From Pseudaquabacterium inlustre (GTDB lineage: Bacteria > Pseudomonadota > Gammaproteobacteria > Burkholderiales > Burkholderiaceae_C), in assembly GCF_038066595.1 (NCBI RefSeq), contig NZ_JBBUTH010000007.1, forward strand, positions 310,001 to 374,000: a DNA stretch of 64,000 bases, written 5' to 3'. Of the stretch, positions 40,209-48,719 are shown in pieces (within the stretch, counting starts at the first letter, position 1; each line of letters opens with the position of its first letter). The translations under genes and the position numbers were made by a program. Below the pieces are notes generated by a model. The model did not search any database. It worked only from the letters and a program-made list of their open reading frames with translations, and was not told the DNA's origin.

Positions 40209-40223
40209 TCAGTCACTGACTGA
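40209..40223. promoter_or_regulatory. perfect 15-bp palindrome in the tRNA-Leu leader
   Basis: TCAGTCA-C-TGACTGA is a perfect palindrome eight bases upstream of the mature tRNA 5' end and downstream of the presumed -10. It may be an operator or form a hairpin in the precursor RNA. The rest of 40224-40375 shows nothing else. Confidence 0.5.
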
Positions 40224-40375
40224 AGCCCACGACTATAGCAAGAAATTCGGGAGATCCTGACGCTTCCACCAAATCGGCTGCATCGGCAGGCTGATCGGCT
40301 GACGGTCCATGCCGCAGGTCTGTGCTGCCTGTCGGCAGAAGCCAGGGACACGTCGCCGGCGCCAGGCGCCACGGC

Positions 40376-41089
40376 TCACGCCCCCTCGACCAGCCGATAG
40401 CCCATCCCCGGCTCGGTGAGCAGCAGCCGCGGCTCGGCCGGCACCGCTTCCAGCTTGGCACGCAGTTGGCCCATGTACAGGCGCAGGTAGTGGGTGTGGT
40501 CCACGTACTCGGCGCCCCACACGTCGGCCAGCAGTTGGCGGTGGGTGACGATGCGGCCCGCACTGCGCACCAGGCGGGCCAGGAGCTTGAACTCGGTGGG
40601 CGTGAGGTGCACCGGCTGGCCGTCGCGCAGCACGCGCGGGTCGGCCAGGTCGACGCACACGCCTTCGTGCTGCCAGCGGGTGATGGCGGGGGCCAGGGCG
40701 GTGCCGCGGTGGCGCAAGGCCACGCGCATGCGCGCCAGCAGCTCGGCCATGCCGAAGGGCTTGACCAGGTAGTCGTCGGCGCCGGCGTCCAGCAGGCGGA
40801 TCTTCTGGCCCTCGGCCTCGCGCGCCGAGATCACCAGCACCGGCAGGCCGTGGCGCTTGCGCAGGCTCTGCAGCAGGGTATCGCCGTCGCCGTCGGGCAG
40901 GCCCAGATCCAGCAGCACCAGGTCCAGACCCGGGCTGGCCTCGCCTGGCCGCGCGGCATGGGCCACGACAGCCAGGCCCTCGGACAAGCTGGCTGCGGTG
41001 AGCACCTCGTAACCCTCCACCGCCAGCGCGGCGCGCAGCGTGGCGCGCAGCGCGCGGTCGTCTTCCACCAGCAACACGCGCAGTGTCAT
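40376..41089 (-). CDS. KdpE-like OmpR-family response regulator
   Basis: The start at 41089 gives 237 residues. The receiver has Asp10-Asp11, phospho-acceptor Asp61 (LLDLGLPDGDG) and Lys near 109 (YLVKPF). The C-terminal winged helix (about 140-235) has LTPTEFKLLARLVRSAGRIV and the TEPGMGYRLV ending of KdpE proteins. The start overlaps the kinase stop (ATGA). KdpE normally activates kdpFABC, which is absent here; kup is the only potassium gene nearby. Confidence 0.87.
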   Translation of the reverse strand: MTLRVLLVEDDRALRATLRAALAVEGYEVLTAASLSEGLAVVAHAARPGEASPGLDLVLLDLGLPDGDGDTLLQSLRKRHGLPVLVISAREAEGQKIRLLDAGADDYLVKPFGMAELLARMRVALRHRGTALAPAITRWQHEGVCVDLADPRVLRDGQPVHLTPTEFKLLARLVRSAGRIVTHRQLLADVWGAEYVDHTHYLRLYMGQLRAKLEAVPAEPRLLLTEPGMGYRLVEGA

Positions 41090-42756
41090 GCATCCGCCTC
41101 CGGCGCCGGGGCCGGTGGTTCGCGCAGCGGCAGCCAGCATTCGAAACTGCTGCCGCCATGGCCGCGGGCGCGCAGGCGCAACTCACCGCCGTGCGCGCGG
41201 GCGATGGCGCGGCACACGGCCAGGCCCACGCCGGCGCCGCGTGTGGGCAGCGGCGCCGCCGCACCAGGCATGGCCTCGGCCCCGCGCTGGAAGACCTCGA
41301 AGATGCGCTCCCGCCAGGCCGGCGCCACGCCGGGGCCGCGGTCGCGCACGGCCAGCACAGCCCAGCCCAGCGAGGCCGCGCTGGCGTCCGCGGCGACCTG
41401 GCCCGGCAGTCCGCTCGATAACCCGCCAGGCAAGCCGCCCGGCAACCCGCCCGGCAACCCGCCCGGCAACTGGCGCCGCACCAGCAACTCCACCGCGCCC
41501 TCGGGCGGGGTGTGCTTCAGCGCGTTGTCGATCAGGTTGTCCAGCAGCTGGCTCATCAGCAGCGCATCACACCACAGCAGCGGCAGGCCCGGCTCCACGC
41601 GCACGCGGGTGCGGCGCTCAGGGTCGCGCGCGCGGGCATGGCGCAGTGCGGCACCCACCAGCTCCTCGGCCGATTCCCAGTCGCAGCGAAGGCTCACGCC
41701 GGGCGCATCCAGGCGTGCCAGCTGCAGTGTGTTGTCGGTCAGGCGGCTGAGCTGGCCCACCTCGTCGACGATGCGGCGCGCCAGGGCCTGGCGTTGCGCG
41801 GCAGGGAGCCGCTCGCCCTGCTCGTCCAGCGACGAGGCGGCGCCCAGAATGGTGGCCAGCGGCGTGCGGTAGTCGTGCGAGATGGCGGCCAGCAGCGCGT
41901 TGCGCACGCCCTGAGCCTGGGCCGCATCGTGGGCACGCTGGGTCTCGCGGGCAGCCTGCTGGCGCTGCAGCGCCAGGCCCAGCGGGTCGCACAGCGCCTG
42001 GGCATGGTCGCGCACAGCGTCGTCACCGCGCTCGGGCGCCGGGCCGGTGAGCACGGCCGCCCCCCAGCAGCTGCCACGGCCGCGCAGCGGCAGGTACCAG
42101 GCGGGCAGCTCGTCGTGCCGGCCGGTGCCGGGGCCCATGGCATGGCCCTGGCGCAGGCAGTGCCACAGGCCGGCGCGCTGGTCGGCATCGGGCTCGCCCA
42201 CGCGCAGCACGGCGGCATCGTCGTTGCCGGCCGGCAGGCCGTCGATCAGCGCCATCAGCGCCACCGGGCCGCCGCTCAGCGCCACCAGAGAGGCATGCAG
42301 CGCGCCCGTGTGGGCCAGCGGATCGACGGCGTCACGCAGGGTCTCACTCCAGTGGCGCAGCTGCTGCGCCTGCCGCGCGTGGCGGTGGGCCTGCTGCGCC
42401 TGGTGGCGCTGCGCCGCCATCAGCGCGGCGACGATCCAGTTGACGCCCAGCATGGCCCCCAGCAGCAGCGCATGCTGGTGCAGGTTGACCGCAAAGCTGC
42501 CGCGTGGCGGCACGAAAGCCCAGTTGAAGGCCAGCACCGCCAGCGCGCTGGCCGCCGCCGATGCCAGCACCGGCAACCACAGCGAGGCCACGGCGGCGCT
42601 GAGCACCAGCACCATGGCCAGGTTGGCCAGATCCACCTGGCCATCCAGCACCGCCATGGCGACCCAGCCGCCCATCCAGGCAAGCCCCGCCAGCGCCAGG
42701 CGCGCGGGCAGGCCGGGCGGCACCGGATCCGTGGTGAGTTCGTCGACTGCTGGCAT
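41086..42756 (-). CDS. KdpD-like sensor histidine kinase lacking the N-terminal half
   Basis: The 556-residue protein corresponds to the C-terminal half of KdpD, usually near 900 residues. There is no N-terminal KdpD (Walker) domain and no Usp domain. Four short membrane helices (about 18-115, DUF4118-like) are followed by a GAF-like region (about 150-260) and HisKA with AISHDYRTPLATILGAASSL (His294). The HATPase has N box DNLIDNALKH and G boxes VRDRGPGV and GAGVGLAV. A PGGL repeat (about 430-446) interrupts the HATPase. It should pair with the overlapping regulator gene. Confidence 0.85.
   Translation of the reverse strand: MPAVDELTTDPVPPGLPARLALAGLAWMGGWVAMAVLDGQVDLANLAMVLVLSAAVASLWLPVLASAAASALAVLAFNWAFVPPRGSFAVNLHQHALLLGAMLGVNWIVAALMAAQRHQAQQAHRHARQAQQLRHWSETLRDAVDPLAHTGALHASLVALSGGPVALMALIDGLPAGNDDAAVLRVGEPDADQRAGLWHCLRQGHAMGPGTGRHDELPAWYLPLRGRGSCWGAAVLTGPAPERGDDAVRDHAQALCDPLGLALQRQQAARETQRAHDAAQAQGVRNALLAAISHDYRTPLATILGAASSLDEQGERLPAAQRQALARRIVDEVGQLSRLTDNTLQLARLDAPGVSLRCDWESAEELVGAALRHARARDPERRTRVRVEPGLPLLWCDALLMSQLLDNLIDNALKHTPPEGAVELLVRRQLPGGLPGGLPGGLPGGLSSGLPGQVAADASAASLGWAVLAVRDRGPGVAPAWRERIFEVFQRGAEAMPGAAAPLPTRGAGVGLAVCRAIARAHGGELRLRARGHGGSSFECWLPLREPPAPAPEADA
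41420..41467 (+). repeat. four tandem 12-bp units within the kinase gene
   Basis: The unit AACCCGCCCGGC and close variants are repeated four times in frame, encoding successive Pro-Gly-Gly-Leu blocks on the minus strand. Copy changes would keep the frame. Confidence 0.8.
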
Positions 42757-42854
42757 GCCTGCACGGTAGCAAAGCCCGCATCAGGAACGCATCAGGGCGC
42801 AGCTAGCATGCGGCTTTCAATCCCGCTGCCACATCCCACAGCACCCACCGCACC

Positions 42855-44081
42855 ATGGCCCACGACCCCACCCTGGCCCTGACACCCCCCTCCCCCGCCG
42901 CGCTGCGCGGTCTGCGCGTGGTCGAGATGGGCCAGCTGATCGCCGGGCCGTTCGCGGCCAAGATGCTGGGCGAGTTCGGTGCCGAGGTGGTGAAGATCGA
43001 GCCACCCGGCGCGGGCGACCCGCTGCGCAACTGGCGCCTGTTGCAGGATGGCACCTCGGTGTGGTGGCAGGTGCAAAGCCGCAACAAGCAGTCGGTGGCC
43101 ATCGACCTGCGCAGCGCCGCGGGTCAGGACCTGGCACGCCGCCTGATCGCCGAGGCCGACGTGCTGGTGGAGAACTTCCGCCCCGGCCAGCTGGAGGCCT
43201 GGGGCATGGCGCCCGAGCAGCTGCTGGCGCTGAACCCGAAACTGGTGATGCTGCGCGTGTCGGGCTACGGCCAGACCGGGCCCTACCGCGACAAGCCCGG
43301 CTTCGGCGTCATCGGCGAGGCCATGGGCGGTCTGCGCCACCTGAGCGCCGAGCCCGGCCGCGTGCCGGTGCGCGTGGGCATCAGCATCGGCGACACTCTG
43401 GCCGCGCTGCATGGCGTGATCGGCGTGCTGATGGCGCTGCGCCACCGCGAGGTGAACGGTGGCCAGGGCCAGGTGGTGGACGTGGCGCTGCATGAGGCGG
43501 TGTTCAACTGCATGGAAAGCCTGATCCCCGAGTACAGCGCCTTCGGCGTGGTGCGTCAGCCCGCCGGCAGCGCGCTGCCCGGCATCGCGCCCAGCAACGC
43601 CTACCCCTGCAGCGACGGCTGGGTGCTGATCGGCGGCAATGGCGACAGCATCTTCAAGCGGCTGATGGCCGTGATCGGCCGCGACGACCTGGCCCAAGCG
43701 CCCGACCTGGCAGACAACGCCGGCCGCGTGGCCCGCGTGGCCGAGCTGGATGCGGTGATCGGCGCCTGGACCGCCCAGCGCACCATGGCCGAGGCCCTGG
43801 CTGCGCTGGACGCCGCGCGCGTGCCCGCCGGCAAGGTGTACACCGCCGCCGACATCCACGACGACCCGCACTACCGCGCCCGCGACATGATCCTGCAGCA
43901 GGCCACGCGCGACGGCCACACCGTGGCCGTGCCCGGCATCGTGCCCAAGCTGTCGGCCACGCCGGGCACGGTGCGCAGCAGCGCGCCCCGGCTGGGCGAC
44001 GACACCGACGCCGTGCTGGCCGGCATGGGCCTCACGGCTGCGCAGATTGCCGAGCTGCGGGCGCGGGGCGTGGTGGCCTGA
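42855..44081 (+). CDS. class III CoA-transferase (CaiB/BaiF family)
   Basis: The 408-residue protein begins with GLRVVEMGQLIAGPFAAKML and has KIEPPGAGDPLRNW, SRNKQSVAIDLRSAAG, and the family Asp position in VLVENFRPGQLEAWG. Such enzymes move CoA between carboxylic acids through an aspartyl-CoA intermediate. Here it probably activates the acid handled by the next genes (TctC-type binding protein, MaoC hydratase, acyl-CoA dehydrogenases). The donor and substrate are unknown. It is convergent with the TctC gene twelve bases away. Confidence 0.9.
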   Translation: MAHDPTLALTPPSPAALRGLRVVEMGQLIAGPFAAKMLGEFGAEVVKIEPPGAGDPLRNWRLLQDGTSVWWQVQSRNKQSVAIDLRSAAGQDLARRLIAEADVLVENFRPGQLEAWGMAPEQLLALNPKLVMLRVSGYGQTGPYRDKPGFGVIGEAMGGLRHLSAEPGRVPVRVGISIGDTLAALHGVIGVLMALRHREVNGGQGQVVDVALHEAVFNCMESLIPEYSAFGVVRQPAGSALPGIAPSNAYPCSDGWVLIGGNGDSIFKRLMAVIGRDDLAQAPDLADNAGRVARVAELDAVIGAWTAQRTMAEALAALDAARVPAGKVYTAADIHDDPHYRARDMILQQATRDGHTVAVPGIVPKLSATPGTVRSSAPRLGDDTDAVLAGMGLTAAQIAELRARGVVA

Positions 44082-44093
44082 GCGGCCTGCGCC

Positions 44094-45068
44094 TCACTCG
44101 TTGCTGATCTTGCGCTCGGTGATGATGCGCTTCCACTTGGCCAGTTCGTCGGCCGCCGTCTTGGCCAGCTGGGCCGGCGTGCCGCCCACCCGGTCGATGC
44201 CCAGCACCGCCAGCTTGCCGCGCATCTCGGGCTGGGCGATCACGGTGTTCACCGCCGTGTTGAGGCGCTGCACCACATCCGCCGGCAGGCCCTTGGGCCC
44301 GAACAGGCCGAACCAGGTGACCGACTCGAAGCCCGGCAGCGTGTCGGCCACCGGCGGCAGTTCGGGCGCCAGCGGGCTGCGCTGCAGCGAGGTGACGGCC
44401 AGCGCACGCAGGCGCTTGTCGCGCACGTGCGGCATGCCGGTGGGCAGTGAGTCGAACATCACGTCCAGGTTGCCGCTCACCAGGTCGGGGATGGCCAGCG
44501 CCGTGCCCTTGTACGGGATGTGGGTGACGAAGATGCCGGCCTGCGCCTTGAACAGCTCGGCCGTCAGCTGCACGATGGTGCCGTTGCCGCTGGAGCCGTA
44601 GTTCAGCCGCCCCGGCTTGGCCCGCGCCAGCGCGATGAAGTCCTTGACGCTGTGCGCCGGCGAGGCGTTGGGCACCAGCATCACGCTGGGCGCGTTGCCC
44701 ACATGCACGACGGGCGTGAAGTCGCGCACCGTGTCGTAGGGCAGCTTCACGCCCAGCGCCGGCCCGATGGTGTGGGTGCTGGTGGTGGCCAGAAGCAGGG
44801 TCAGGCCATCGGCCGGCGCCTTGGCCACGATGTCGCTGCCCAGGCTGCCGCCGGCACCGGGCTTGTTGTCGATGACCACGGTCGCGCCCAGGGCCTCGCC
44901 CAGCCGGGTCTGCAAGGCGCGGGCGAACAGGTCGGTGGCGCCACCCGCCGGAAAGGGCACGACCAGGCGGATGGGCTTGGGCTGGCTGTGCGCCGGCAGC
45001 CAGGGGGCCAGCGCGGCGGCGCCGGCCGCGGCCAGCAGCAGGGCGCGGCGGGAGGGAAGTCGGTTCAT
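44094..45068 (-). CDS. Bug/TctC-family periplasmic substrate-binding protein
   Basis: The 324-residue protein has a Tat-like signal (PSRRALLLAAAGAAALAPWL) and the Bug fold: IRLVVPFPAGGATDLFAR, VVIDNKPGAGGSLGSDIVAKA, and THIPYKGTALAIPDL in the second lobe. Such proteins bind carboxylates for tripartite tricarboxylate transporters, whose membrane subunits are not nearby. It lies 62 bp after the MaoC-type gene on the same strand. Confidence 0.92.
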   Translation of the reverse strand: MNRLPSRRALLLAAAGAAALAPWLPAHSQPKPIRLVVPFPAGGATDLFARALQTRLGEALGATVVIDNKPGAGGSLGSDIVAKAPADGLTLLLATTSTHTIGPALGVKLPYDTVRDFTPVVHVGNAPSVMLVPNASPAHSVKDFIALARAKPGRLNYGSSGNGTIVQLTAELFKAQAGIFVTHIPYKGTALAIPDLVSGNLDVMFDSLPTGMPHVRDKRLRALAVTSLQRSPLAPELPPVADTLPGFESVTWFGLFGPKGLPADVVQRLNTAVNTVIAQPEMRGKLAVLGIDRVGGTPAQLAKTAADELAKWKRIITERKISNE

Positions 45069-45130
45069 GGCAGGGCGAGGGCGTTCAGGGATGGGGATGG
45101 CCCCATCCTATGCCGTCGCTGCCGCCCCGA

Positions 45131-46075
45131 TCAGGCCCGCCAGCCGAAGGCCGCGTGGCTGACCACCACAGTGTCGTCGGCGCCGCCCGGCGTGCCGGTG
45201 CGGGCCTCGAACACCAGGCGGCCCGGGCCGTCGTGCCAGCCCAGGATGCGCAGCGTGTCGCCGGGGTACACCGGCGCCGAGAAGCGCGCGCGCAGGCTGG
45301 CAAAGCGCGACGCATCACCACCGGCCAGCGCGCGCAGCAGCAGCTGGCCGCAATGGCCGTAGGTGCACAGCCCGTGCAGGATGGGCCGCGGAAAGCCGCC
45401 GAAGCGTGCCGCCTCGGGGTCGATGTGCAGCGGGTTGTAGTCGCCCGACAGGCGGTACAGCATGGCCTGCGTGGTGGGGATCACGGCCTGCACCTGCACA
45501 TCAGAGGCGCGCGCCGGCGGCTCGATCTTCATCGAGCGGGTGAGGCCACGGCCGGTGAAGGGCGCGATGTCGCCCAGCGCCGCCACGCCGCGGCGGAACG
45601 AGCCGAACACCATGCGCACGCACAGCCGGCCTTCGGCGTCGTGCGCCTCGCTCTCCACCTCGACGAAGGCGCTGCCCTTGCCGCGCGGGTGCGCCGCCAG
45701 CAGGCGCGAGCGCACCTGCACCGTGCCTTCCAGCGGCAGCGGGGCCAGCAGCTCCAGCTGACGCTCGGCGTCGATCATCAGCGGGCCGGGTGAGGGCGGC
45801 AGCGCCGCCGGATCGAGCTGCAGGCCCAGGCTGCCCCAGCGGATGGCGAAAGTGGGAAACACCGCGAATTCGGGGTGGCCTTCGTAGACATAGCGCAGGT
45901 CCGGCGCCGCGCCGGGTGTGCCGGTGCTGCCCGGCAGGCCGATGCCCAGTGCATACAGCAGCACGCTGCGGCGGGTGTAGCTCAGCGGCACCGGTGCGCT
46001 CCAGGCGCCGGGTTCGTCGCCCTGCAACAGGGCTTCGGGGTGGTAGGTGGCCATGGGGTCGTGCTTGTAGGGCAT
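45131..46075 (-). CDS. MaoC-like acyl-CoA hydratase (hydratase 2 type, double hot-dog)
   Basis: The start is taken at 46075; an internal ATG at 46054 is equally possible as neither has a strong ribosome site. Of 314 residues, about 20-150 form an N-terminal hot-dog lobe with no catalytic motif (RRSVLLYALGIGLPGS). The C-terminal lobe contains LSGDYNPLHIDPEAARFGGFPRPILHG-type residues (Asp and His of hydratase 2) near 230. It hydrates trans-2-enoyl-CoA to 3-hydroxyacyl-CoA. The antisense open frame over it is a shadow. Confidence 0.87.
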   Translation of the reverse strand: MPYKHDPMATYHPEALLQGDEPGAWSAPVPLSYTRRSVLLYALGIGLPGSTGTPGAAPDLRYVYEGHPEFAVFPTFAIRWGSLGLQLDPAALPPSPGPLMIDAERQLELLAPLPLEGTVQVRSRLLAAHPRGKGSAFVEVESEAHDAEGRLCVRMVFGSFRRGVAALGDIAPFTGRGLTRSMKIEPPARASDVQVQAVIPTTQAMLYRLSGDYNPLHIDPEAARFGGFPRPILHGLCTYGHCGQLLLRALAGGDASRFASLRARFSAPVYPGDTLRILGWHDGPGRLVFEARTGTPGGADDTVVVSHAAFGWRA

Positions 46076-46240
46076 GGGCTGCAGACCGGCTGTGCCGCAG
46101 GCGACAGGCGGCCGCGGATGCCGCCCGGATGCCGCCACATTCGTCCCTTCCGACGATTTGCGGCCGCCGTCACGCGCAGCACCATGCCGGCAGGCGGCCC
46201 TGTGCCGGGGCCGGGCATCGGTTGGCATCAAGGGACGGCC

Positions 46241-47389
46241 ATGGACTTCGACTTCTCCCCCGATCAGCGTGAACTGCAGGCGCAGGCGCGCCGCTTCCTG
46301 GCCGACCAGTGCGGCCGCGCCCAGGTGCGCGCGGTGCTGGACGGCCCGCAAAGCTTCGACGCCGCGCTGTGGAAGGGCCTGGGGGCGCAGGGCTACCTGG
46401 GCGCTGCCATCCCCGAGGCCTATGGCGGCATCGCCGAAAGCGACGGCCTGGCCGACGGCGTGCTGGCCCAGTGCGTGATCGCCGAGGAACTGGGCCGCGC
46501 GATCGCGCCGGTGCCCTTTGCCAGCAGCATCGGCCTGGCGGCTCCGCTGATCCTGGCCGCCGGAACGGAGGCGCAGAAGCAGCGCTGGCTGCCCGCGCTG
46601 GCCAGCGGCGAGGTGATCGCCACCGTGGCCTGGGCCGAGAAGCCGGGGCGGCTGGATGCGGCGCAGGTGGCGGGTTGCGCGGTGCGCGGCGGCAAGCTGT
46701 CGGGCACCAAGCAGCCGGTGGCCGATGGCGACATCGCGCAGCTGCTGATCGTGGCCGCGCGCGGCGAGGCCGACACGGCCGGCAACTACAGCCTGTGGCT
46801 GGTGCAGGCCGCCGCTGCCGGCATAACCCGCACCACGCTGAGCAGCGTGGACCTCACCCGCAGCCAGGCCCGCATCACGTTCGACGGCGCCAGTGCCGAG
46901 TTGCTGGGCACGCCCGGCCAGGGCGCCGCGCTGCTGGATGCGGCCCTCGACCGCGCCGCCGTGCCGCTGGCCTTCGAGCAGGTGGGCGGCGCCGACAAGG
47001 CGCTGGAGACCGCCGTGGCCTACGCGCAGGAGCGCTACGCCTTCGGCCGGCCCATCGCCACGCAGCAGGCCATCAAGCACATGCTGGCCGACATGTACGT
47101 GTCGGCCACGCTGGCGCGATCGAACGCCTACTACGGCGCCTGGGCGCTGAGCACGCAATCGGCCGAGCTGCCCGAGGCGGCCGCCACCGCGCGCGTGGCC
47201 GCCACGCAGGCCTACCAGCACTGCGCGCGCAACAACCTGCAGACGCATGGCGGCATGGGCTTCACCTGGGAGTTCGACTGCCACCTGCACTACCGCCGCT
47301 CGCAACACCTGGCGCTGGCGCTGGGCCCCCTGAGCCAGTGGGAAGACCGGCTGGTCAACGCGCTCAAAGCACGGCGCGCTGCAGCCTGA
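46241..47389 (+). CDS. acyl-CoA dehydrogenase (first of a pair, possibly non-catalytic partner)
   Basis: The start at 46241 has AGGGAC upstream. The 382-residue protein has the helical N-domain (MDFDFSPDQRELQAQARRFL), a divergent beta domain and the C-terminal YAFGRPIATQQAIKHMLADM and THGGMGFTWEFD blocks. The usual catalytic Glu segment is not evident, as in the partner subunits of heteromeric dehydrogenases. It is followed 37 bp later by a second dehydrogenase gene, and an alpha2-beta2 complex is the likely product. The 165-bp divergent gap before it holds no clear operator. Confidence 0.88.
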   Translation: MDFDFSPDQRELQAQARRFLADQCGRAQVRAVLDGPQSFDAALWKGLGAQGYLGAAIPEAYGGIAESDGLADGVLAQCVIAEELGRAIAPVPFASSIGLAAPLILAAGTEAQKQRWLPALASGEVIATVAWAEKPGRLDAAQVAGCAVRGGKLSGTKQPVADGDIAQLLIVAARGEADTAGNYSLWLVQAAAAGITRTTLSSVDLTRSQARITFDGASAELLGTPGQGAALLDAALDRAAVPLAFEQVGGADKALETAVAYAQERYAFGRPIATQQAIKHMLADMYVSATLARSNAYYGAWALSTQSAELPEAAATARVAATQAYQHCARNNLQTHGGMGFTWEFDCHLHYRRSQHLALALGPLSQWEDRLVNALKARRAAA

Positions 47390-47426
47390 TTTCAATCCAA
47401 CGCACCCCAGACACGGAACCCCAGCG

Positions 47427-48683
47427 ATGAACTTCGACGACACCCCCGAAGAAGCCGCCTTCCGCGCCGAGGCGCGCGCCTGGATCGCCGCCAACGCCCC
47501 GGACAACCTGAAGCCGCAGCTGGAACTGGCCGGCTTCGGCCAGCCCGCGCTGACCAGCGGCGACGTGATCGCCGAATCCAAGGCCTGGCAGAAGAAGAAG
47601 GCCGAGGCCGGCTGGGCCTGCCTGCATTGGCCCAAAGACTACGGCGGCCGCGGCGCCACACCCATCCAGCGCGTGATCTGGCAGCAGGAGGAAGGCGTGT
47701 ACGCCAAGCTGGCCGGCGTGTTCATCATCGGCCAGGGCATGATCGCGCCCACGCTGATGGCCTATGCCGCCGAGGACCACAAGCGCCGCTTCCTGCCGCC
47801 GCTGGCCTCGGGCGAGGAGATCTGGTGCCAGCTGTTCAGCGAGCCGGTGGCCGGCTCCGACCTGGCCGGCCTGAGAACCAAGGCCGAGAAGGATGGCGAC
47901 GACTGGATCATCAACGGCCAGAAGATCTGGACCAGCGGCGCGCACTACTCCGACCACGGCATGATCCTGGTGCGCACCGATCCCGGCGTGGCCAAGCACG
48001 ACGGCCTGACCATGTTCTTCCTGGACATGAAGAGCCCGGGCGTGGAGGTGCGGCCGATCAAGCAGGTGAACGGCCAGAGCGGCTTCAACGAGGTGTTCTT
48101 CACCAACGTGCGCGTGCCCGATCACCAGCGCCTGGGTGGTGTGGGCCAGGGCTGGCGCGTGTCGCTCACCACGCTGATGAACGAGCGCCTGTCCATCGGC
48201 GCCGGCATGCCCACGGGCTTTCCGGAGCTGTTCGACTGGTGCTGTGAATTCGAGACCGGCGAGGGCAAGGCCGTGGACGACCCTGCCGTGCGCAGCCGCC
48301 TGGCCACCTGGGCCGTGCGCACCAGCGGCCTGAAGTACACGGCCTACCGCAGCATCTCGGCCCTCAGCAAGGGCCAGGAGCCGGGACCGGAGAACTCGAT
48401 CGGCAAGCTGGTGGCCGGCAGCACGCTGCAGGAGATCGCGCAGTTCGCGCTCGACCTGCAAGGCCCCGCCGGCATCCTGATGGGCGACGACCAATCCGAG
48501 GCCGCCGCGCGCTTCCAGGCCATGCTGCTGCGCTCACCGGCCACGCGCATCGAGGGCGGCACCGACGAGATCCTGCGCAACATCATCGCCGAGCGCGTGC
48601 TGGGCCTGCCGGCCGACTTGCGCGCGGATCGCGGACTGCCGTTCAATCAGATCCCGACCGCGGCCACAGCCAAGAAGCGCTGA
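47427..48683 (+). CDS. acyl-CoA dehydrogenase (second of a pair)
   Basis: The 418-residue protein has FSEPVAGSDLAGLRT and NGQKIWTSGAHYSDHGMI in the beta domain, and RIEGGTDEILRNIIAERVLGLP at the C-terminus, which includes FAD contacts. It is of the long-N-terminus type seen in steroid and terpenoid beta-oxidation, and with its upstream partner probably oxidises a bulky acyl-CoA. No electron-transfer flavoprotein gene is nearby. Confidence 0.92.
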   Translation: MNFDDTPEEAAFRAEARAWIAANAPDNLKPQLELAGFGQPALTSGDVIAESKAWQKKKAEAGWACLHWPKDYGGRGATPIQRVIWQQEEGVYAKLAGVFIIGQGMIAPTLMAYAAEDHKRRFLPPLASGEEIWCQLFSEPVAGSDLAGLRTKAEKDGDDWIINGQKIWTSGAHYSDHGMILVRTDPGVAKHDGLTMFFLDMKSPGVEVRPIKQVNGQSGFNEVFFTNVRVPDHQRLGGVGQGWRVSLTTLMNERLSIGAGMPTGFPELFDWCCEFETGEGKAVDDPAVRSRLATWAVRTSGLKYTAYRSISALSKGQEPGPENSIGKLVAGSTLQEIAQFALDLQGPAGILMGDDQSEAAARFQAMLLRSPATRIEGGTDEILRNIIAERVLGLPADLRADRGLPFNQIPTAATAKKR

Positions 48684-48719
48684 ACACCCATTTCCATCCT
48701 TGAAGAGAAGTCGCTCAAG

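Noticed and set aside
45131..47635. 834-residue minus-strand frame spanning the MaoC-type gene and antisense to the dehydrogenase
   Set aside because: Only the last 314 residues carry family motifs; the upstream part is Gly/His/Arg-rich shadow of the plus-strand gene.
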